Positions 7,760-18,088 of a DNA stretch of 64,000 bases are shown one piece after another. Under the pieces are notes generated by a model. That model was given only the letters and a program-made list of their open reading frames with translations, was not told where the DNA came from and made no database searches. Both the position numbers and the translations under genes were made by a program. This stretch comes from an uncultured Pelagibacteraceae bacterium (lineage in GTDB: Bacteria; Pseudomonadota; Alphaproteobacteria; Pelagibacterales; Pelagibacteraceae), in NCBI GenBank assembly GCA_902516435.1, contig CABXYF010000003.1, positions 31,902 to 95,901 of the forward strand, read 5' to 3'. Each line of letters begins with the position of its first letter. The stretch's first letter is position 1.

Positions 7760-9051
7760 TTTAGTAAATTATATTGGTAGTTTCTTGCTTCGACCACTTC
7801 GGAGGGAAGATTTAACACGACATCATCAAGTCTAATAACTTCATCCTTACTTATATCTCTTGTTAATATAGCATTATCAGTAAGGCCTAGAGGTAAAATC
7901 ATTTCATTTTTTGATTCTTGAGATGTTATTAATCGTCCTCTTGCACAAAACCCTCCTTCTCCATCTAGTTTTTCACCTACTTTTAAATCTTTCTTAGCTA
8001 AACTTGCAACATCAGCATTGTAATTTTTTGTATAGCCTGTTGCTTTATTGTCTAGTGCTATTGAATAAATAGATTGTGCAAGCTCTAGTCCTATATAATG
8101 ATAAGGCCTCCAAATTGCAGAATAATTTCCAGATGTGTCTGTAACCATGCCGTAATCCTTAAAACAATTTTTTACATATTCGTTCTGTGCTTTAATAACA
8201 ACATAAACGCCCCACCTTAAATCATTTGGAATATCTTTTTTTTCTAAATCTATACTTGAGATAACTTCTACTTGACCATCAAATTCAATTAGACCACCAT
8301 CATTTTTTGGGATCATTTTTTTTGCAATATCATAAACACCAACAGGAGGAAAAGTTAATCCGTTACTAGGGCATTTTAAGTTAGCTGCATTACTTACTGC
8401 ACACATTTCAATTGCAGACTTATCTCCACATAAAAAACTATTAAACATTTTTGGGTTCATTCCAGACTCTAATTCAGCTCGCTCTTTAGTTAGACCATAG
8501 TGACCCCAAACAGTATCAGGTGTAGAATATTCAAAAGTTGGATGATATTTTGTTCCTTTGCCAGCACAAACTATTGAAAATCCATTTAATCTTGCCCACT
8601 CTATTTGCTCAAGAATTAATGATGGTTGATCTCCATAAGCCATCGAACAGATAACACCTTTTTCTTTTGCAAGATCAGATAAAAATTTACCACAAGTTAT
8701 ATCAGCTTCAACATTGACTAATATTACATGTTTATTATTTTTTATTATCTTTGTTGCATGGACAGTTCCGACTATTGGGTTGCCTGTTGCCTCAATAAAA
8801 ATTTCAATATCTCTTTCCAAAACTTTCTCTAACGAATTTGAAAAATTTATTTGTTTAACCACTTGCTCATTTAATCCACTTTTCAAACAATTTTTCTTTG
8901 CTTGATCAACATTAATATCAACTATGGTATCTATTTGAATTTTTTCTAAATGATTGTATTGAGCCAAAAACATACTTACAAATTTACCGCATCCAATAAA
9001 ACAAATTTTTATAGGATCTTTTCGATTTTCTAATTTTGTATGTAAAAACAT
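7756..9051 (-). CDS. NAD(P)-dependent oxidoreductase with C-terminal SAF domain
   Basis: A Rossmann domain opens with CFIGCGKFV at residues 17-25, and a homoserine-dehydrogenase-like middle follows (about 130-330). A C-terminal SAF-like segment (about 365-425) contains GLTDNAILTRDISKDEVI. This domain order is known from uncharacterised oxidoreductases that are sometimes mislabelled FlgA or homoserine dehydrogenase because of the shared domains. SAF domains usually bind sugar acids or related polyols, so a sugar-acid dehydrogenase or isomerase is plausible, but the substrate is unknown. The gene is convergent with the glycosidase and overlaps its end by 4 bases. No ribosome-binding site is obvious. 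Confidence 0.72.
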   Translation of the reverse strand: MFLHTKLENRKDPIKICFIGCGKFVSMFLAQYNHLEKIQIDTIVDINVDQAKKNCLKSGLNEQVVKQINFSNSLEKVLERDIEIFIEATGNPIVGTVHATKIIKNNKHVILVNVEADITCGKFLSDLAKEKGVICSMAYGDQPSLILEQIEWARLNGFSIVCAGKGTKYHPTFEYSTPDTVWGHYGLTKERAELESGMNPKMFNSFLCGDKSAIEMCAVSNAANLKCPSNGLTFPPVGVYDIAKKMIPKNDGGLIEFDGQVEVISSIDLEKKDIPNDLRWGVYVVIKAQNEYVKNCFKDYGMVTDTSGNYSAIWRPYHYIGLELAQSIYSIALDNKATGYTKNYNADVASLAKKDLKVGEKLDGEGGFCARGRLITSQESKNEMILPLGLTDNAILTRDISKDEVIRLDDVVLNLPSEVVEARNYQYNLLN

Positions 9052-9059
9052 TATGAATT

Positions 9060-9461
9060 TTAAGGTTTCAAGGCGCTATTAAGATAATTTTTATCAAGTT
9101 TGCAATCTTTATATCCTCTTTTAACAACATTTAGATATCTTTCGGTTGGAAACTTGAATGGAGTTTTTTTAACCATGGTATAAGTCATTACTTTTTTTCC
9201 ATAATAATAAAAATAATATTTCTTATAAAGTATTGGATAATCCTCATATATATCTAATTTTTTTTCATCACTTTTTGAAATATCAAATAAACCTCCTGGA
9301 ACAATTGAATTCTTCTTAATTTCAATATCTGCAGCTCTATATTTACTTCTAAAAGTAAGCCTAAAATCTTTTAAATTAATTTTTTTTAAGAAAATACTAT
9401 CTTTACACCTTCGTTTCATCTGAAAATGATGAAGGTTACTACCGTAAGCAAAGTAAAGCAT
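9060..9461 (-). CDS. Gamma-glutamylcyclotransferase-like (AIG2/GGCT fold) protein
   Basis: Small soluble protein (133 residues) with the hallmark N-terminal FAYGSNL loop at residues 4-10 that binds the gamma-glutamyl group in the GGCT/AIG2 fold. The family converts gamma-glutamyl amino acids or gamma-glutamylamines to 5-oxoproline; which of these it uses is not readable here. The usual catalytic Glu of the fold may be Glu73 in IYEDYP. It overlaps the preceding CinA-like gene by one base on the same strand and lies 8 bases before the SAF-domain gene, so the three minus-strand genes probably form one unit. Confidence 0.72.
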   Translation of the reverse strand: MLYFAYGSNLHHFQMKRRCKDSIFLKKINLKDFRLTFRSKYRAADIEIKKNSIVPGGLFDISKSDEKKLDIYEDYPILYKKYYFYYYGKKVMTYTMVKKTPFKFPTERYLNVVKRGYKDCKLDKNYLNSALKP

Positions 9462-10210
9462 TATCTTTCAACTACTTCAATTTTTTTTGCATCAACAAAT
9501 TCTAAGATTTGAGAATTACACACATCTATTTTTGATTGATCTTCAGATCTTATTACAATTGAAACACCTAATTTTCCAGCATGGAAAAAAGGATAGCTTC
9601 CTATCTCTACATCTTGATTATCATTTTGTACTTTAGTCAAAGAGTTTGCAATTTCACTCTCAACTGTTCTTAAGCTGATTGTATGACTTTTAATCGGTTC
9701 TCCACCAACTATTGTATTCGTTAGGCCTCCTAGCATTGATTTAAGAATAGATGGCACACCTGGTAAACAAAAAACATTTTCAACATTAAATCCAGGAGCG
9801 CCACTTGTTGGGTTTAAAATTAAATTTGCATTTTCGGGCATCCAACACATTTTCTGTCGCCCATCATTAAATTCACCTGGTTTGTAGTATGCTTCTAAAA
9901 TTTTAAAAGCTTGTTTGTGGATTTCGTATTTTATTCCAAAGGTTTTTGAAACAGATTGAGCAGTGATATCATCATGTGTTGGACCTATACCTCCAGTTGT
10001 AAAAACATAATCATAAGTTATTTTCAAGTAAGATAATGTATCTACAATTGTTTTTTCTATATCTGGTATTACTCTTACCTCCTCTACTTTTACACCAATT
10101 GAATTGAGCCAAACTGCAATTGTTGACGTATTAGTATCTTGTGTTCTGCCTGACAATATTTCGTTACCAATTATTAGTATAGCGGCATTAACTTTTGTTT
10201 TTTTGCTCAT
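9461..10210 (-). CDS. CinA-type molybdopterin-binding domain protein (competence/damage-inducible protein A)
   Basis: This 249-residue protein consists of the MoaB/Mog-like domain of CinA: NAAILIIGNEILSGRTQDTN near residues 8-27 and TTGGIGPTHDDIT near 71-83, which form the phosphate/pterin-binding pocket. The C-terminal NMN deamidase domain of full-length CinA (about 410 residues in total) is absent. Short versions of this kind are common in alphaproteobacteria, where they are linked to pyridine nucleotide salvage or ADP-ribose hydrolysis (family knowledge). A role in competence should not be assumed from the name. It is divergent from sfsA with a spacer of only 20 bases. Confidence 0.8.
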   Translation of the reverse strand: MSKKTKVNAAILIIGNEILSGRTQDTNTSTIAVWLNSIGVKVEEVRVIPDIEKTIVDTLSYLKITYDYVFTTGGIGPTHDDITAQSVSKTFGIKYEIHKQAFKILEAYYKPGEFNDGRQKMCWMPENANLILNPTSGAPGFNVENVFCLPGVPSILKSMLGGLTNTIVGGEPIKSHTISLRTVESEIANSLTKVQNDNQDVEIGSYPFFHAGKLGVSIVIRSEDQSKIDVCNSQILEFVDAKKIEVVER

Positions 10211-10216
10211 ATTATA

Positions 10217-10224
10217 TGTATAAT
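10217..10224 (+). promoter_or_regulatory. Extended -10 promoter element just before sfsA
   Basis: TG-TATAAT occupies 10217-10224 (TATAAT at 10219-10224). A transcript starting about seven bases downstream would begin at or next to the ATG at 10231, giving a leaderless or nearly leaderless mRNA. No clear -35 hexamer is seen; the upstream region is a T-rich part of the divergent gene. Confidence 0.45.
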
Positions 10225-10230
10225 TTAGAG

Positions 10231-10929
10231 ATGGAATTTACCAAGTCTTTAGTAAAAGGCAAATTAATCAGACGATATAAAAGATTTTTTACTGATGTAA
10301 AGTTGCAAAAAGAAACAGTGACAGCACATTGTCCAAATACAGGATCTATGAAAGGATTATTAGAAGAGGGTAATGATGTTTATTTACTTCCAAATAATGA
10401 TCCTAAAAGGAAGCTTAAGTATGGACTTGAAATTATAAAGTCGCGGAAAAATTTAGTTGGTGTAAATACCCACATGGCAAACAAAATTGCTAAACATGGT
10501 CTAGAAAATAACCTGATAAATGAACTTAAAAATATAGATTTAATAAAATCAGAGGTATTTTTTAATAAGGAAACGCGTTTTGACTTTTTACTTGAGAAAG
10601 GTGACCAAAAAAGCTTTGTTGAAGTTAAAAATGTGACTTTATTCAGGAATATGGACACATCAGAATTTCCAGATGCTGTCACATCACGTGGATCAAAACA
10701 TTTATTAACCCTTATTGATGCCATAAAAAAAGGCTATAAAACATATCTATTATTTTTAGTTCAAATTCAAAATATGAAATATTTTAAAATAGCTAAAGAT
10801 ATAGATGAACAGTATTACAAAAACTACATTTTAGCTAAAAAAGCTGGAGTAAATTTTTTAGCTTACAGCTGTGATATTAGTTCAAAAAAAATTTTTATAG
10901 ATAAAAAACTTAAAATAATTGATGAATAA
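10231..10929 (+). CDS. sfsA: SfsA-family protein (sugar fermentation stimulation homologue)
   Basis: About 232 residues with the SfsA family pattern: an N-terminal OB-like domain with AHCPNTGSM and a C-terminal restriction-endonuclease-like fold with FDFLLE, EVKNVTL and FPDAVTSRGSKHL, where the acidic residues resemble a nuclease site. In E. coli the protein is linked to maltose metabolism and DNA binding; its biochemical role is unsettled. The reading frame is open back to 10195, but that longer form would overlap the divergent cinA-like gene. The conserved start MEFTKSLVKGKL corresponds to ATG at 10231, just after a TATAAT box. It leads a long co-directional run into map and the pur genes. 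Confidence 0.85.
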   Translation: MEFTKSLVKGKLIRRYKRFFTDVKLQKETVTAHCPNTGSMKGLLEEGNDVYLLPNNDPKRKLKYGLEIIKSRKNLVGVNTHMANKIAKHGLENNLINELKNIDLIKSEVFFNKETRFDFLLEKGDQKSFVEVKNVTLFRNMDTSEFPDAVTSRGSKHLLTLIDAIKKGYKTYLLFLVQIQNMKYFKIAKDIDEQYYKNYILAKKAGVNFLAYSCDISSKKIFIDKKLKIIDE

Positions 10930-11692
10930 TTATAAAGAAAAATTTGAAAAAATGAGAATTGCTGGAAACCTTGCAGCGAGAACTTTGGATATGTTAACTG
11001 AAAATATAAAAGAAGGAATTTCTACAGACTACATTGACAAATTAGGTTATGAATACATAAAAGATAATGGTGGTCATTCTGCTCCACTTTACTATCGAGG
11101 GTTTACAAAATCTTTATGTACCTCTTTAAATCATGTTGTTTGTCATGGAATACCTTCAGATAGAATTTTACAAGAAGGCGATGCAGTAAATGTAGATGTA
11201 ACTGCAATAGTCGATGAACATTACGGTGATACGAGTAGAATGTTTTGCATTGGTAAAACACCAGTTAAGTTAAATAATCTTATAGATACTACCTATGAGT
11301 CAATGATGAGAGCTATTAAAATACTAAAACCAGGAATTAAGTTAGGAGATATTGGATATACAATTCAATCATTTGTTGAGGAAAAAGGTTTTTCTGTAGT
11401 GAGAGATTTTTGTGGTCATGGAATTAGTACAACATTTCATGAATCTCCTAATATATTACATTACGGAAGTAAAAATACAGGTATGGAACTTAGACCTGGA
11501 ATGACATTTACTATTGAGCCTATGATTAACTCAGGAAAATATGATGTAAAAATGTTAAATGATGGTTGGACAGCTGTTACAAAAGATAAATCTTTATCTG
11601 TACAATTTGAACATACGTTAGGAATTACTGAAAATGGTTATGAAATCTTTACAGAATCTGCTAAAGGTTATTCAAAGCCTCCATACTTATAA
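10922..11692 (+). CDS. map: Type I methionine aminopeptidase
   Basis: Cytosolic dinuclear metalloprotease that removes the initiator Met from nascent proteins. The pita-bread-fold ligands are readable: Asp in VDVTAIVD, Asp in YGDTSRMF, His in FCGHGI, Glu in FTIEPM, and Glu in VQFEHT. The substrate-binding His of HGIP is also present. At about 256 residues it is a standard type Ia enzyme without a zinc-finger extension. ATG at 10922 is preferred over the TTG codon just before it; the gene overlaps the end of sfsA by 8 bases. It is followed after 3 bases by purB, so this housekeeping enzyme is embedded in the purine operon. Confidence 0.96.
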   Translation: MNNYKEKFEKMRIAGNLAARTLDMLTENIKEGISTDYIDKLGYEYIKDNGGHSAPLYYRGFTKSLCTSLNHVVCHGIPSDRILQEGDAVNVDVTAIVDEHYGDTSRMFCIGKTPVKLNNLIDTTYESMMRAIKILKPGIKLGDIGYTIQSFVEEKGFSVVRDFCGHGISTTFHESPNILHYGSKNTGMELRPGMTFTIEPMINSGKYDVKMLNDGWTAVTKDKSLSVQFEHTLGITENGYEIFTESAKGYSKPPYL

Positions 11693-11695
11693 TTA

Positions 11696-12988
11696 ATGAT
11701 TAAAAGATATTCGCGTAAACAATTAAATGACATTTGGTCAGAGAAAAATAAATATAAAATTTGGCTAGATGTTGAAATTGCTGCAGCAGAAGCGATGGAA
11801 AAACTTGATCAAATTCCAAGAGGAGTTTCTTCAACTGTAAGAAAAAAAGCAAAAATTAATGTATCAAGAATTCATAAAATAGAGTCTGAAGTTAAACATG
11901 ATGTAATAGCATTTTTAACCTCTGTTACAGAAAAAGCTGGAATTAAAGCTAGATATCTTCACTTAGGAATGACATCTTCTGATGTGTTGGATACATCTTT
12001 CAATGTTCAACTAGTCCAATCGGGAAAAATTATTTTAAATGATATTGATCAAATTTTAAAAGTTTTAAAAAGACAGGCTAAAAAATATAAACTAACTCCT
12101 TGTATAGGTAGAAGCCATGGAATTCACGCTGAGCCTGTAACCTTTGGGTTAAAATTAGCCTCTTTTTATGAGGAGTTTAAAAGAAATAGAAAAAGATTAA
12201 AGGATGCAATTGATGAAGTATCAACTTGTGCAATTTCTGGAGCTGTTGGTACATTTGCAAATGTTGATCCAAAAGTTGAAAAGCATGTAGCAAAAAAACT
12301 AGGTTTAAAAGTAGAGCCAATTTCATCTCAAGTAATACCACGAGATAGACATGCATTCTATTTTTCAGTACTAGGAATTATTGCTGGTTCAATAGAAAGA
12401 GTTGCAATTGAAATTAGACACCTGCAACGAACAGAAGTTTATGAATTGCAGGAATATTTTTCTAAAAATCAAAAAGGCTCATCCGCTATGCCTCACAAAA
12501 AAAATCCTATTTTAAGTGAAAACTTAACTGGACTTGCAAGGATGGTAAGAAGTGCAGTGATGCCAGCTTTAGAAAATATTGCTCTTTGGCATGAAAGAGA
12601 CATTTCTCATTCAAGCGTAGAGAGAAATATTGGTCCAGATGCTAATATCACAACAGATTTTGCTTTAGCAAGACTTACAAACATTTTAGATAATATGATT
12701 GTATATCCAAAAAGAATGCTAGAAAATTTAAACATAACTAGAGGATTAATTTTTTCACAAGAAGTCATGTTAGAACTAACAAAATCTGGGCTGAGTAGAG
12801 AGAAATCCTATAAAATGGTACAAAACTATGCGAAAAGATGTTTTGCTGAAAATTTAAATTTATATGATGTTCTTTTAGAGGATAAATTGATTATGAATAA
12901 AATTTCACAAAGAAAACTAAAATCTATTTTTAGTTATTCTAAACATTATAAAAACGTAAATTTAATCTTTAGAAGAGTTTTTAAATAA
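11696..12988 (+). CDS. purB: Adenylosuccinate lyase
   Basis: Catalyses two fumarate-releasing steps of purine synthesis: SAICAR to AICAR, and adenylosuccinate to AMP. The fumarase/aspartase superfamily signature [10 protein letters not shown] lies near residues 261-270 and holds the flexible catalytic Ser. The other conserved regions ([13 protein letters not shown] near 89-101 and [10 protein letters not shown] near 139-148, with the catalytic His) are intact. At 430 residues it is of the shorter bacterial type. It is transcribed with purC, purS, purQ and purL, and its stop overlaps the purC start by one base. Confidence 0.97.
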   Translation: MIKRYSRKQLNDIWSEKNKYKIWLDVEIAAAEAMEKLDQIPRGVSSTVRKKAKINVSRIHKIESEVKHDVIAFLTSVTEKAGIKARYLHLGMTSSDVLDTSFNVQLVQSGKIILNDIDQILKVLKRQAKKYKLTPCIGRSHGIHAEPVTFGLKLASFYEEFKRNRKRLKDAIDEVSTCAISGAVGTFANVDPKVEKHVAKKLGLKVEPISSQVIPRDRHAFYFSVLGIIAGSIERVAIEIRHLQRTEVYELQEYFSKNQKGSSAMPHKKNPILSENLTGLARMVRSAVMPALENIALWHERDISHSSVERNIGPDANITTDFALARLTNILDNMIVYPKRMLENLNITRGLIFSQEVMLELTKSGLSREKSYKMVQNYAKRCFAENLNLYDVLLEDKLIMNKISQRKLKSIFSYSKHYKNVNLIFRRVFK

Positions 12989-13773
12989 TGAAAAAAGGAA
13001 AAAAAATATACGAAGGAAAGGCTAAAATTATTTATTCAACAAGTGATAAAGATTTAGTAATTCAATATTTTAAAGACGATGCAACAGCTTTTAATAATCA
13101 AAAAAAATCTACTATTGAGGGAAAAGGAGTTTTAAATAATAGAATTTCTGAACACATACTTTCAAAGCTCTCACAAATTGGTATCAAAAATCACTTAGTT
13201 AAGAGACTAAATATGCGGGAACAAGTAGTTAAACTTGTTGAGATTATACCAATCGAATTTATTGTGAGAAATGTTGCAACGGGATCATTAACAAAAAGAC
13301 TTGGTATTGAAGATGGTACTATATTAAAGGAGCCATTAATTGAATATTGTTTAAAAGATGACAAGCTTGGTGATCCATTAATTGCTGAAGAACATATTCT
13401 TGCGTTTGATTGGGCATCTAAAACAGAAATAGAAAAAGTAAAAAAAATGATTTTAAGAATTAATGATTTTATGATCGGTATGTTTGGTGGTGTTGGAATT
13501 AAACTAATAGACTTCAAGTTAGAATTTGGAAGACTAACTTCGAACGGAAAGAAAGAGGTAATTTTAGCTGATGAAATTAGTCCAGATACTTGTAGATTAT
13601 GGGATAGTGTCACAGATAAAAAATTAGACAAAGACAGGTTCAGAAAGGATCTGGGAGACTTAATCCCAGCTTATACAGAAGTTGCTAAAAGACTTGGTAT
13701 CCTTCACGAACAATCCAACTTAAGTGTAGTTAACGTAACAAAACTATCCTCAATTAAAAGAAAACGTAAATGA
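12988..13773 (+). CDS. purC: SAICAR synthetase
   Basis: ATP-dependent ligase that joins aspartate to CAIR. The glycine-rich start [12 protein letters not shown] binds ATP, and the family signatures VRNVATGSL and IDFKLEFGR (near residue 174) are present, followed by [13 protein letters not shown]. At 261 residues it is slightly longer than the minimal bacterial enzyme, with a basic tail. It shares one base with the purB stop and four bases with the purS start, so it sits within the coupled pur run. Confidence 0.97.
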   Translation: MKKGKKIYEGKAKIIYSTSDKDLVIQYFKDDATAFNNQKKSTIEGKGVLNNRISEHILSKLSQIGIKNHLVKRLNMREQVVKLVEIIPIEFIVRNVATGSLTKRLGIEDGTILKEPLIEYCLKDDKLGDPLIAEEHILAFDWASKTEIEKVKKMILRINDFMIGMFGGVGIKLIDFKLEFGRLTSNGKKEVILADEISPDTCRLWDSVTDKKLDKDRFRKDLGDLIPAYTEVAKRLGILHEQSNLSVVNVTKLSSIKRKRK

Positions 13774-14012
13774 AAATATCGGTAATTATTACATTAAAAA
13801 AAGATGTATTGGATCCTCAGGGTAAAGTTATTCATCAAGCTCTTGATGGAATGGGCTTTAATGATGTTAATGAAGTAAGACAAGGTAAATATTTTGAAAT
13901 CGATACTAAAGAAACCAATCCTAAAAAAGCGAAAGATAAAGTTGAAGAAATGTGCAAAAAACTTTTAGCTAATCTTGTAATTGAAAATTACAAAATTATC
14001 GATGTACAGTAA
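13770..14012 (+). CDS. purS: FGAM synthase subunit PurS
   Basis: Small structural subunit (80 residues) of the three-part PurSQL formylglycinamidine ribonucleotide synthase. It has the PurS start pattern (an initial beta strand followed by [18 protein letters not shown]) and the two-strand/one-helix repeat of the family. It bridges the glutaminase PurQ and the small PurL. It overlaps the end of purC by 4 bases and is followed immediately by purQ. Its presence agrees with the small form of PurL encoded nearby. Confidence 0.93.
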   Translation: MKISVIITLKKDVLDPQGKVIHQALDGMGFNDVNEVRQGKYFEIDTKETNPKKAKDKVEEMCKKLLANLVIENYKIIDVQ

Positions 14013-14015
14013 TTG

Positions 14016-14699
14016 ATGAAATCAGCAGTTATTACATTCCCAGGTTCTAATTGTGATAGAGATATGGATGTTGCTTTAAAAAAATTTGGCTTCAATAACA
14101 AAATGGTTTGGCATCAAGATATCGAGTTACCTAAAAGTGATTTAGTAGTTTTGCCAGGTGGATTCTCTTATGGAGATTATCTTAGATGTGGAAGTATGGC
14201 CTCTAAATCAAAAATTATGCAATCAGTTATCAATTTTGCAAATTCTGGAGGAATGGTAATGGGTATTTGTAATGGTTTTCAAATTTTAGTTGAAACAGGT
14301 TTGGTGCCTGGAGTTTTGTTGAGAAATAAATACTTAGAGTTTATTTGTAAAAATGTCTTCGTTAAAATTAGTAACAAAGATAATTTTTATTTTAAAAATA
14401 TTAATAACAATATACTAGAACTTCATATTGCTCATAATGAGGGAAATTACTTTTGTACAAAAGATCAATTAAAGGAAATTGAGGATAACGCTCAAATTGC
14501 AATCAATTACTGCGATGCAGAAGGTAAAATTGAAGAAATATTCAATCCAAATGGATCGATAAAAAATATTGCTGGAATTTTTAATAAAGAGAAAAATGTT
14601 TTGGGTATGATGCCTCATCCTGAAAGAATGATTGACCCTTCTCTATCAGGTGATGATGGATCTATTTTTTTTAAAAACCTAATTAATAATTTAAAATGA
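14016..14699 (+). CDS. purQ: FGAM synthase glutaminase subunit PurQ
   Basis: Class I glutamine amidotransferase that hydrolyses glutamine and channels ammonia to PurL. The catalytic triad is readable: the nucleophile Cys in MGICNGFQ near residue 85, and His and Glu in MPHPERM near 200-202. About 227 residues is the normal length. An in-frame TTG directly before (14013) would add one residue; the ATG at 14016 is the more likely start and lies three bases after the purS stop. The last codons overlap the purL start as ATGA. Confidence 0.96.
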   Translation: MKSAVITFPGSNCDRDMDVALKKFGFNNKMVWHQDIELPKSDLVVLPGGFSYGDYLRCGSMASKSKIMQSVINFANSGGMVMGICNGFQILVETGLVPGVLLRNKYLEFICKNVFVKISNKDNFYFKNINNNILELHIAHNEGNYFCTKDQLKEIEDNAQIAINYCDAEGKIEEIFNPNGSIKNIAGIFNKEKNVLGMMPHPERMIDPSLSGDDGSIFFKNLINNLK

Positions 14700-16888
14700 T
14701 TGTAAACGAAAAAATAGCTATCGATCATGGATTGAAAAAAGAAGAATATCAAAAAATCTGTGAACTTTTAAAAAGAACTCCCAATATTACTGAACTTGGA
14801 ATTTTTTCAGCGATGTGGAATGAACATTGTTCCTATAAATCTTCAAGACTTCATCTAAAAAAATTACCAACCAAAGGTAAACAAGTAATTCAAGGGCCTG
14901 GTGAAAATGCTGGAGTAGTAGATATTGGGGATAATGATGCAATAGTATTTAAAATTGAAAGTCATAACCACCCTTCTTTTATTGAACCTTATCAAGGTGC
15001 TGCTACTGGTGTTGGTGGAATAATGCGAGATGTATTTACAATGGGTGCAAGACCAATAGCTAATTTAAATTCAATACACTTTGGTTCAACGCAACACAAA
15101 AAAACAAAAAATCTATTAAGAGGTGTGGTCAATGGAATAGGAGGTTATGGAAACTGTATGGGCGTTCCAACCATTGCAGGACAAACCAGTTTTGACAGCT
15201 CATATAACGGAAATATTCTAGTTAACGCAATGACTTTAGGATTGGTCAAGAAAGATAAGATTTTTTACTCAAAAGCAGCAGGTTTAAACAAACCAGTAAT
15301 ATATGTGGGATCTAAAACAGGTCGTGATGGTATCCACGGAGCAAGCATGGCTTCAGCTAGTTTTGATGACAAAATTGAAGAAAAAAAACCAACAGTACAA
15401 GTCGGTGATCCATTTACAGAAAAACTTTTACTTGAAGCATGTTTAGAACTAATGGAAGGAGATTCAATCATTGCCATCCAAGATATGGGGGCAGCGGGTC
15501 TTACTTCATCAAGTATTGAAATGGCTTCAAAAGGAAATCTCGGAATAGAAATTAATTTAAACAAAGTTCCATGTAGAGAGTCAAAAATGACTCCTTACGA
15601 AATTATGCTTTCAGAAAGTCAAGAAAGAATGTTGATTGTTTTAGAAAATGGAAAAGAAGAAATGGCCAAAAAGATATTTGATAAGTGGAACTTAGATTTT
15701 GCTATCATTGGAAAAACAACAAAATCTAAAAAAATTGAACTGTATTTTGATAATAAGAGAGTTGCGGACGTACCTGTAAATATTCTTGTTGAAAATTCAC
15801 CTATGTATGATCGTAAATGGAAAAAAGCAAAACTCCCAAAAAAAAATAAAATTGAAAAAGAAGATATAAATAATTTAAAAATAATAGATATTCTAAAAAA
15901 AATTTTAGCTAATCCCAATATTTGTAGTAAAGAGTGGATTTGGAGTCAGTATGATCATACAGTGATGGGAGATACTATACAAAAACCTGGAGGAGACTCT
16001 GGTGTAGTCAGAGTTCATGGCACCAACAAAGCAGTTGCCGCATCGGTAGACTCGTCAGCAGTTTATTGTTGGGCTCATCCTCTAACTGGAGGAAAACAAG
16101 TGGTTTGTGAAAGTTTTAGAAATTTAATTTCTGTTGGAGCAAAACCAATTGCTATTACTAATTGTCTAAATTTTGGTAGTCCTGAAAATGAAGAGAACAT
16201 GGGAGAGTTTGTTGAATGTGTTCAAGGAATTGGGGAAGCAAGTTCTTATTTAAAATTCCCTGTCGTATCTGGAAATGTTTCTTTTTACAATCAAACAAAA
16301 GATCAAGGTATTAAACCAACTCCATCTATAGGCGGAGTTGGGCTTATAAAAGATTATTCAAAAATGATCACTATGGATTTTAAAGAGGTTAATAATATTG
16401 TTCTAGTTATAGGTAAAACAGAAGGACACATTGATCAAAGTTTATTTGCAAGGGTTATATTAGATGAAAAAAATGGTCCCCCTCCAGAAATAAATTTATT
16501 TAACGAAAAAAATAATGGCGAAACATTATTGAAGTTAATTGATGGTAATTTAATTAAAAGCGCACATGATGTTTCTTTAGGTGGAATAATGACCGCAGTA
16601 TCAAAAATGTGTATTAAGGGTAATAAAGGTATAAATCTTAAAAAACCAAAATATTTAATTAACGAAATAGAGTACTTTTTTGCAGAGGATCAGGGTAGAT
16701 ACATCATTGAAATTTCTAAAAAAGACCAAAAAAAGGTCTTGGATATATTAGATAAAAACGCTGTTCATTATGATGAACTAGGAACAATTAATGAAAATAT
16801 GCTATTTTTAAGTCAAAAGTCAAAAGTTACAATTGACGAATTAAAAAGTTCAAATAAAAATTGGTTAATTAAATATATGAGCAAATAA
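14696..16888 (+). CDS. purL: FGAM synthase subunit PurL (small form)
   Basis: ATP-dependent amidotransferase subunit that turns FGAR into FGAM. The 730-residue length is that of the small PurL that works with separate PurS and PurQ, rather than the 1,300-residue fused enzyme of gammaproteobacteria. Visible signatures include [10 protein letters not shown] near residues 41-50, [22 protein letters not shown] and GAATGVGG, plus the second repeat half with [10 protein letters not shown]. It overlaps purQ as ATGA, and its stop shares a base with the bolA start. The enzyme completes a purBCSQL set in which purF, purD, purM, purN, purE and purH are not in the window. Confidence 0.97.
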   Translation: MIVNEKIAIDHGLKKEEYQKICELLKRTPNITELGIFSAMWNEHCSYKSSRLHLKKLPTKGKQVIQGPGENAGVVDIGDNDAIVFKIESHNHPSFIEPYQGAATGVGGIMRDVFTMGARPIANLNSIHFGSTQHKKTKNLLRGVVNGIGGYGNCMGVPTIAGQTSFDSSYNGNILVNAMTLGLVKKDKIFYSKAAGLNKPVIYVGSKTGRDGIHGASMASASFDDKIEEKKPTVQVGDPFTEKLLLEACLELMEGDSIIAIQDMGAAGLTSSSIEMASKGNLGIEINLNKVPCRESKMTPYEIMLSESQERMLIVLENGKEEMAKKIFDKWNLDFAIIGKTTKSKKIELYFDNKRVADVPVNILVENSPMYDRKWKKAKLPKKNKIEKEDINNLKIIDILKKILANPNICSKEWIWSQYDHTVMGDTIQKPGGDSGVVRVHGTNKAVAASVDSSAVYCWAHPLTGGKQVVCESFRNLISVGAKPIAITNCLNFGSPENEENMGEFVECVQGIGEASSYLKFPVVSGNVSFYNQTKDQGIKPTPSIGGVGLIKDYSKMITMDFKEVNNIVLVIGKTEGHIDQSLFARVILDEKNGPPPEINLFNEKNNGETLLKLIDGNLIKSAHDVSLGGIMTAVSKMCIKGNKGINLKKPKYLINEIEYFFAEDQGRYIIEISKKDQKKVLDILDKNAVHYDELGTINENMLFLSQKSKVTIDELKSSNKNWLIKYMSK

Positions 16889-17118
16889 TGGCAATGGATT
16901 TAAAAGAAATTGAAGTAATGATAAAAGAAAGTTTACCAGATGCAGTAGTTGAGATTCAAGATTTAGCAGGTGATGGAAATCACTATTCTGCTACCGTTAC
17001 TTCTTCAAAATTTTCTGGAAAAAGCAAGATCGAACAACATAAAATGGTTTATAATTCATTAAAAGGAAGAATGGGAAATGAATTACATGCTTTAGCAATC
17101 AAAACAAAGGAAAATTAA
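16888..17118 (+). CDS. bolA: BolA-family protein
   Basis: Small alpha/beta protein (76 residues) of the BolA/IbaG family. [19 protein letters not shown] and the C-terminal [10 protein letters not shown] with the conserved histidine are the diagnostic parts. BolA proteins pair with monothiol CGFS glutaredoxins around a shared [2Fe-2S] cluster, and the next gene encodes exactly such a glutaredoxin, one base downstream. That pairing argues for iron-sulfur cluster handling or iron sensing rather than cell-shape control. Translation starts at an ATG that shares a base with the purL stop. Confidence 0.92.
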   Translation: MAMDLKEIEVMIKESLPDAVVEIQDLAGDGNHYSATVTSSKFSGKSKIEQHKMVYNSLKGRMGNELHALAIKTKEN

Positions 17119-17119
17119 A

Positions 17120-17458
17120 ATGGACCAACAAATAAATGATTTAATTAAAAACGAAATCGAAAATAACGAAGTTTGCTTATTTATGAAAGGTACACCAGAT
17201 GCTCCTCAATGTGGTTTCTCAATGGCTACATCTAACATTTTAAAAGTGTTAGAAGTTAATTTTAAAGGTATAAATGTTTTAGAAGATCAAAAACTTAGAG
17301 AAGGTATCAAAGTTTTTAGTGATTGGCCTACAATACCTCAACTATATGTTAAAAATGAATTTATTGGTGGTTGTGACATCATTAAAGAGATGTTTGAGAG
17401 TGGTGAACTTGCTAAACTTCTTGAAAGTAAAAATATTAATTTTAAATCTAAAAACTAA
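17120..17458 (+). CDS. grxD: Monothiol glutaredoxin (CGFS type)
   Basis: Cytosolic 112-residue glutaredoxin of the Grx4/Grx5 class. The active-site CGFS is at residues 31-34, and the glutathione-binding signatures [18 protein letters not shown] and GGCDI are intact. Such proteins carry and transfer [2Fe-2S] clusters together with BolA. Here the gene follows bolA by one base and ends the long plus-strand run. Its stop codon directly abuts the stop codon of the convergent rpsD gene with no spacer, so no separate terminator is possible without entering the neighbour. Confidence 0.95.
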   Translation: MDQQINDLIKNEIENNEVCLFMKGTPDAPQCGFSMATSNILKVLEVNFKGINVLEDQKLREGIKVFSDWPTIPQLYVKNEFIGGCDIIKEMFESGELAKLLESKNINFKSKN

Positions 17459-18076
17459 TTATCTTGAATAATATTCAATAACTAGATTAGGTTCCATTAC
17501 GATTGGATAAGGAACTTCTTCAAATTTTGGGGTTCTTACAAATTTAAATTTTTTGTTTTTTTCATCCATCTGAATGTATTCTGGAGTTTCTCTCTCCTTA
17601 TTTGCTAGGGCAATATCAATAATTGCTAATTGTTTAGACTTGTCTCTAATCTCTATAGAATCTTCTTCTTTAACTAAATAACTTCCAATGTTAACTTTTT
17701 TACCGTTTACTTTAACATGTCCATGGTTAATTAATTGTCTAGCTGAAAATATTGTTGTCGAAAATTTTGCTCTATAAATTACTGCATCCAATCTTCTTTC
17801 AAGTAAACCTATTAAATTTTCACCTGTATCACCTTTAAGCATTACAGCTTTTTTATAAATATTTCTAAATTGTCTTTCATTGATGTTGCCATAGTAAGCT
17901 TTTAGTTTTTGCTTAGCCTGTAACTGAATTCCATAGTCTGAAGGTTTAGAGGATCTGGTTTGGCCGTGCTGTCCTGGTCCGTAAGCTCTAGTATTAAATG
18001 GACTTTTTGGTCTTCCCCAAAGGTTAACTTTTAATCTTCGATCTACTTTATGTTTAGAGTTTAATCTTTTTGTCAT
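17459..18076 (-). CDS. rpsD: 30S ribosomal protein S4
   Basis: Primary 16S rRNA-binding protein that nucleates 30S assembly. The 205-residue sequence has the S4 N-terminal region ([23 protein letters not shown]) and the S4 RNA-binding domain ([33 protein letters not shown]). It stands alone, outside the alpha operon where gammaproteobacteria carry it; a detached rpsD is normal for alphaproteobacteria. It has its own promoter directly upstream (18089-18116) and a very short predicted leader. Confidence 0.98.
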   Translation of the reverse strand: MTKRLNSKHKVDRRLKVNLWGRPKSPFNTRAYGPGQHGQTRSSKPSDYGIQLQAKQKLKAYYGNINERQFRNIYKKAVMLKGDTGENLIGLLERRLDAVIYRAKFSTTIFSARQLINHGHVKVNGKKVNIGSYLVKEEDSIEIRDKSKQLAIIDIALANKERETPEYIQMDEKNKKFKFVRTPKFEEVPYPIVMEPNLVIEYYSR

Positions 18077-18088
18077 TTAATTAAGGGG

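Noticed and set aside
10195..10230. Longer sfsA with 12 additional N-terminal residues
   Set aside because: It would overlap the divergent CinA-like gene and adds a non-conserved, aromatic-rich start. The ATG at 10231 matches the family N-terminus.
13191..13631. 146-codon open frame antisense to purC
   Set aside because: It lies wholly inside purC on the other strand, has a low-complexity Ser/Ile-rich translation and no ribosome-binding site. Long antisense frames are expected by codon bias here.
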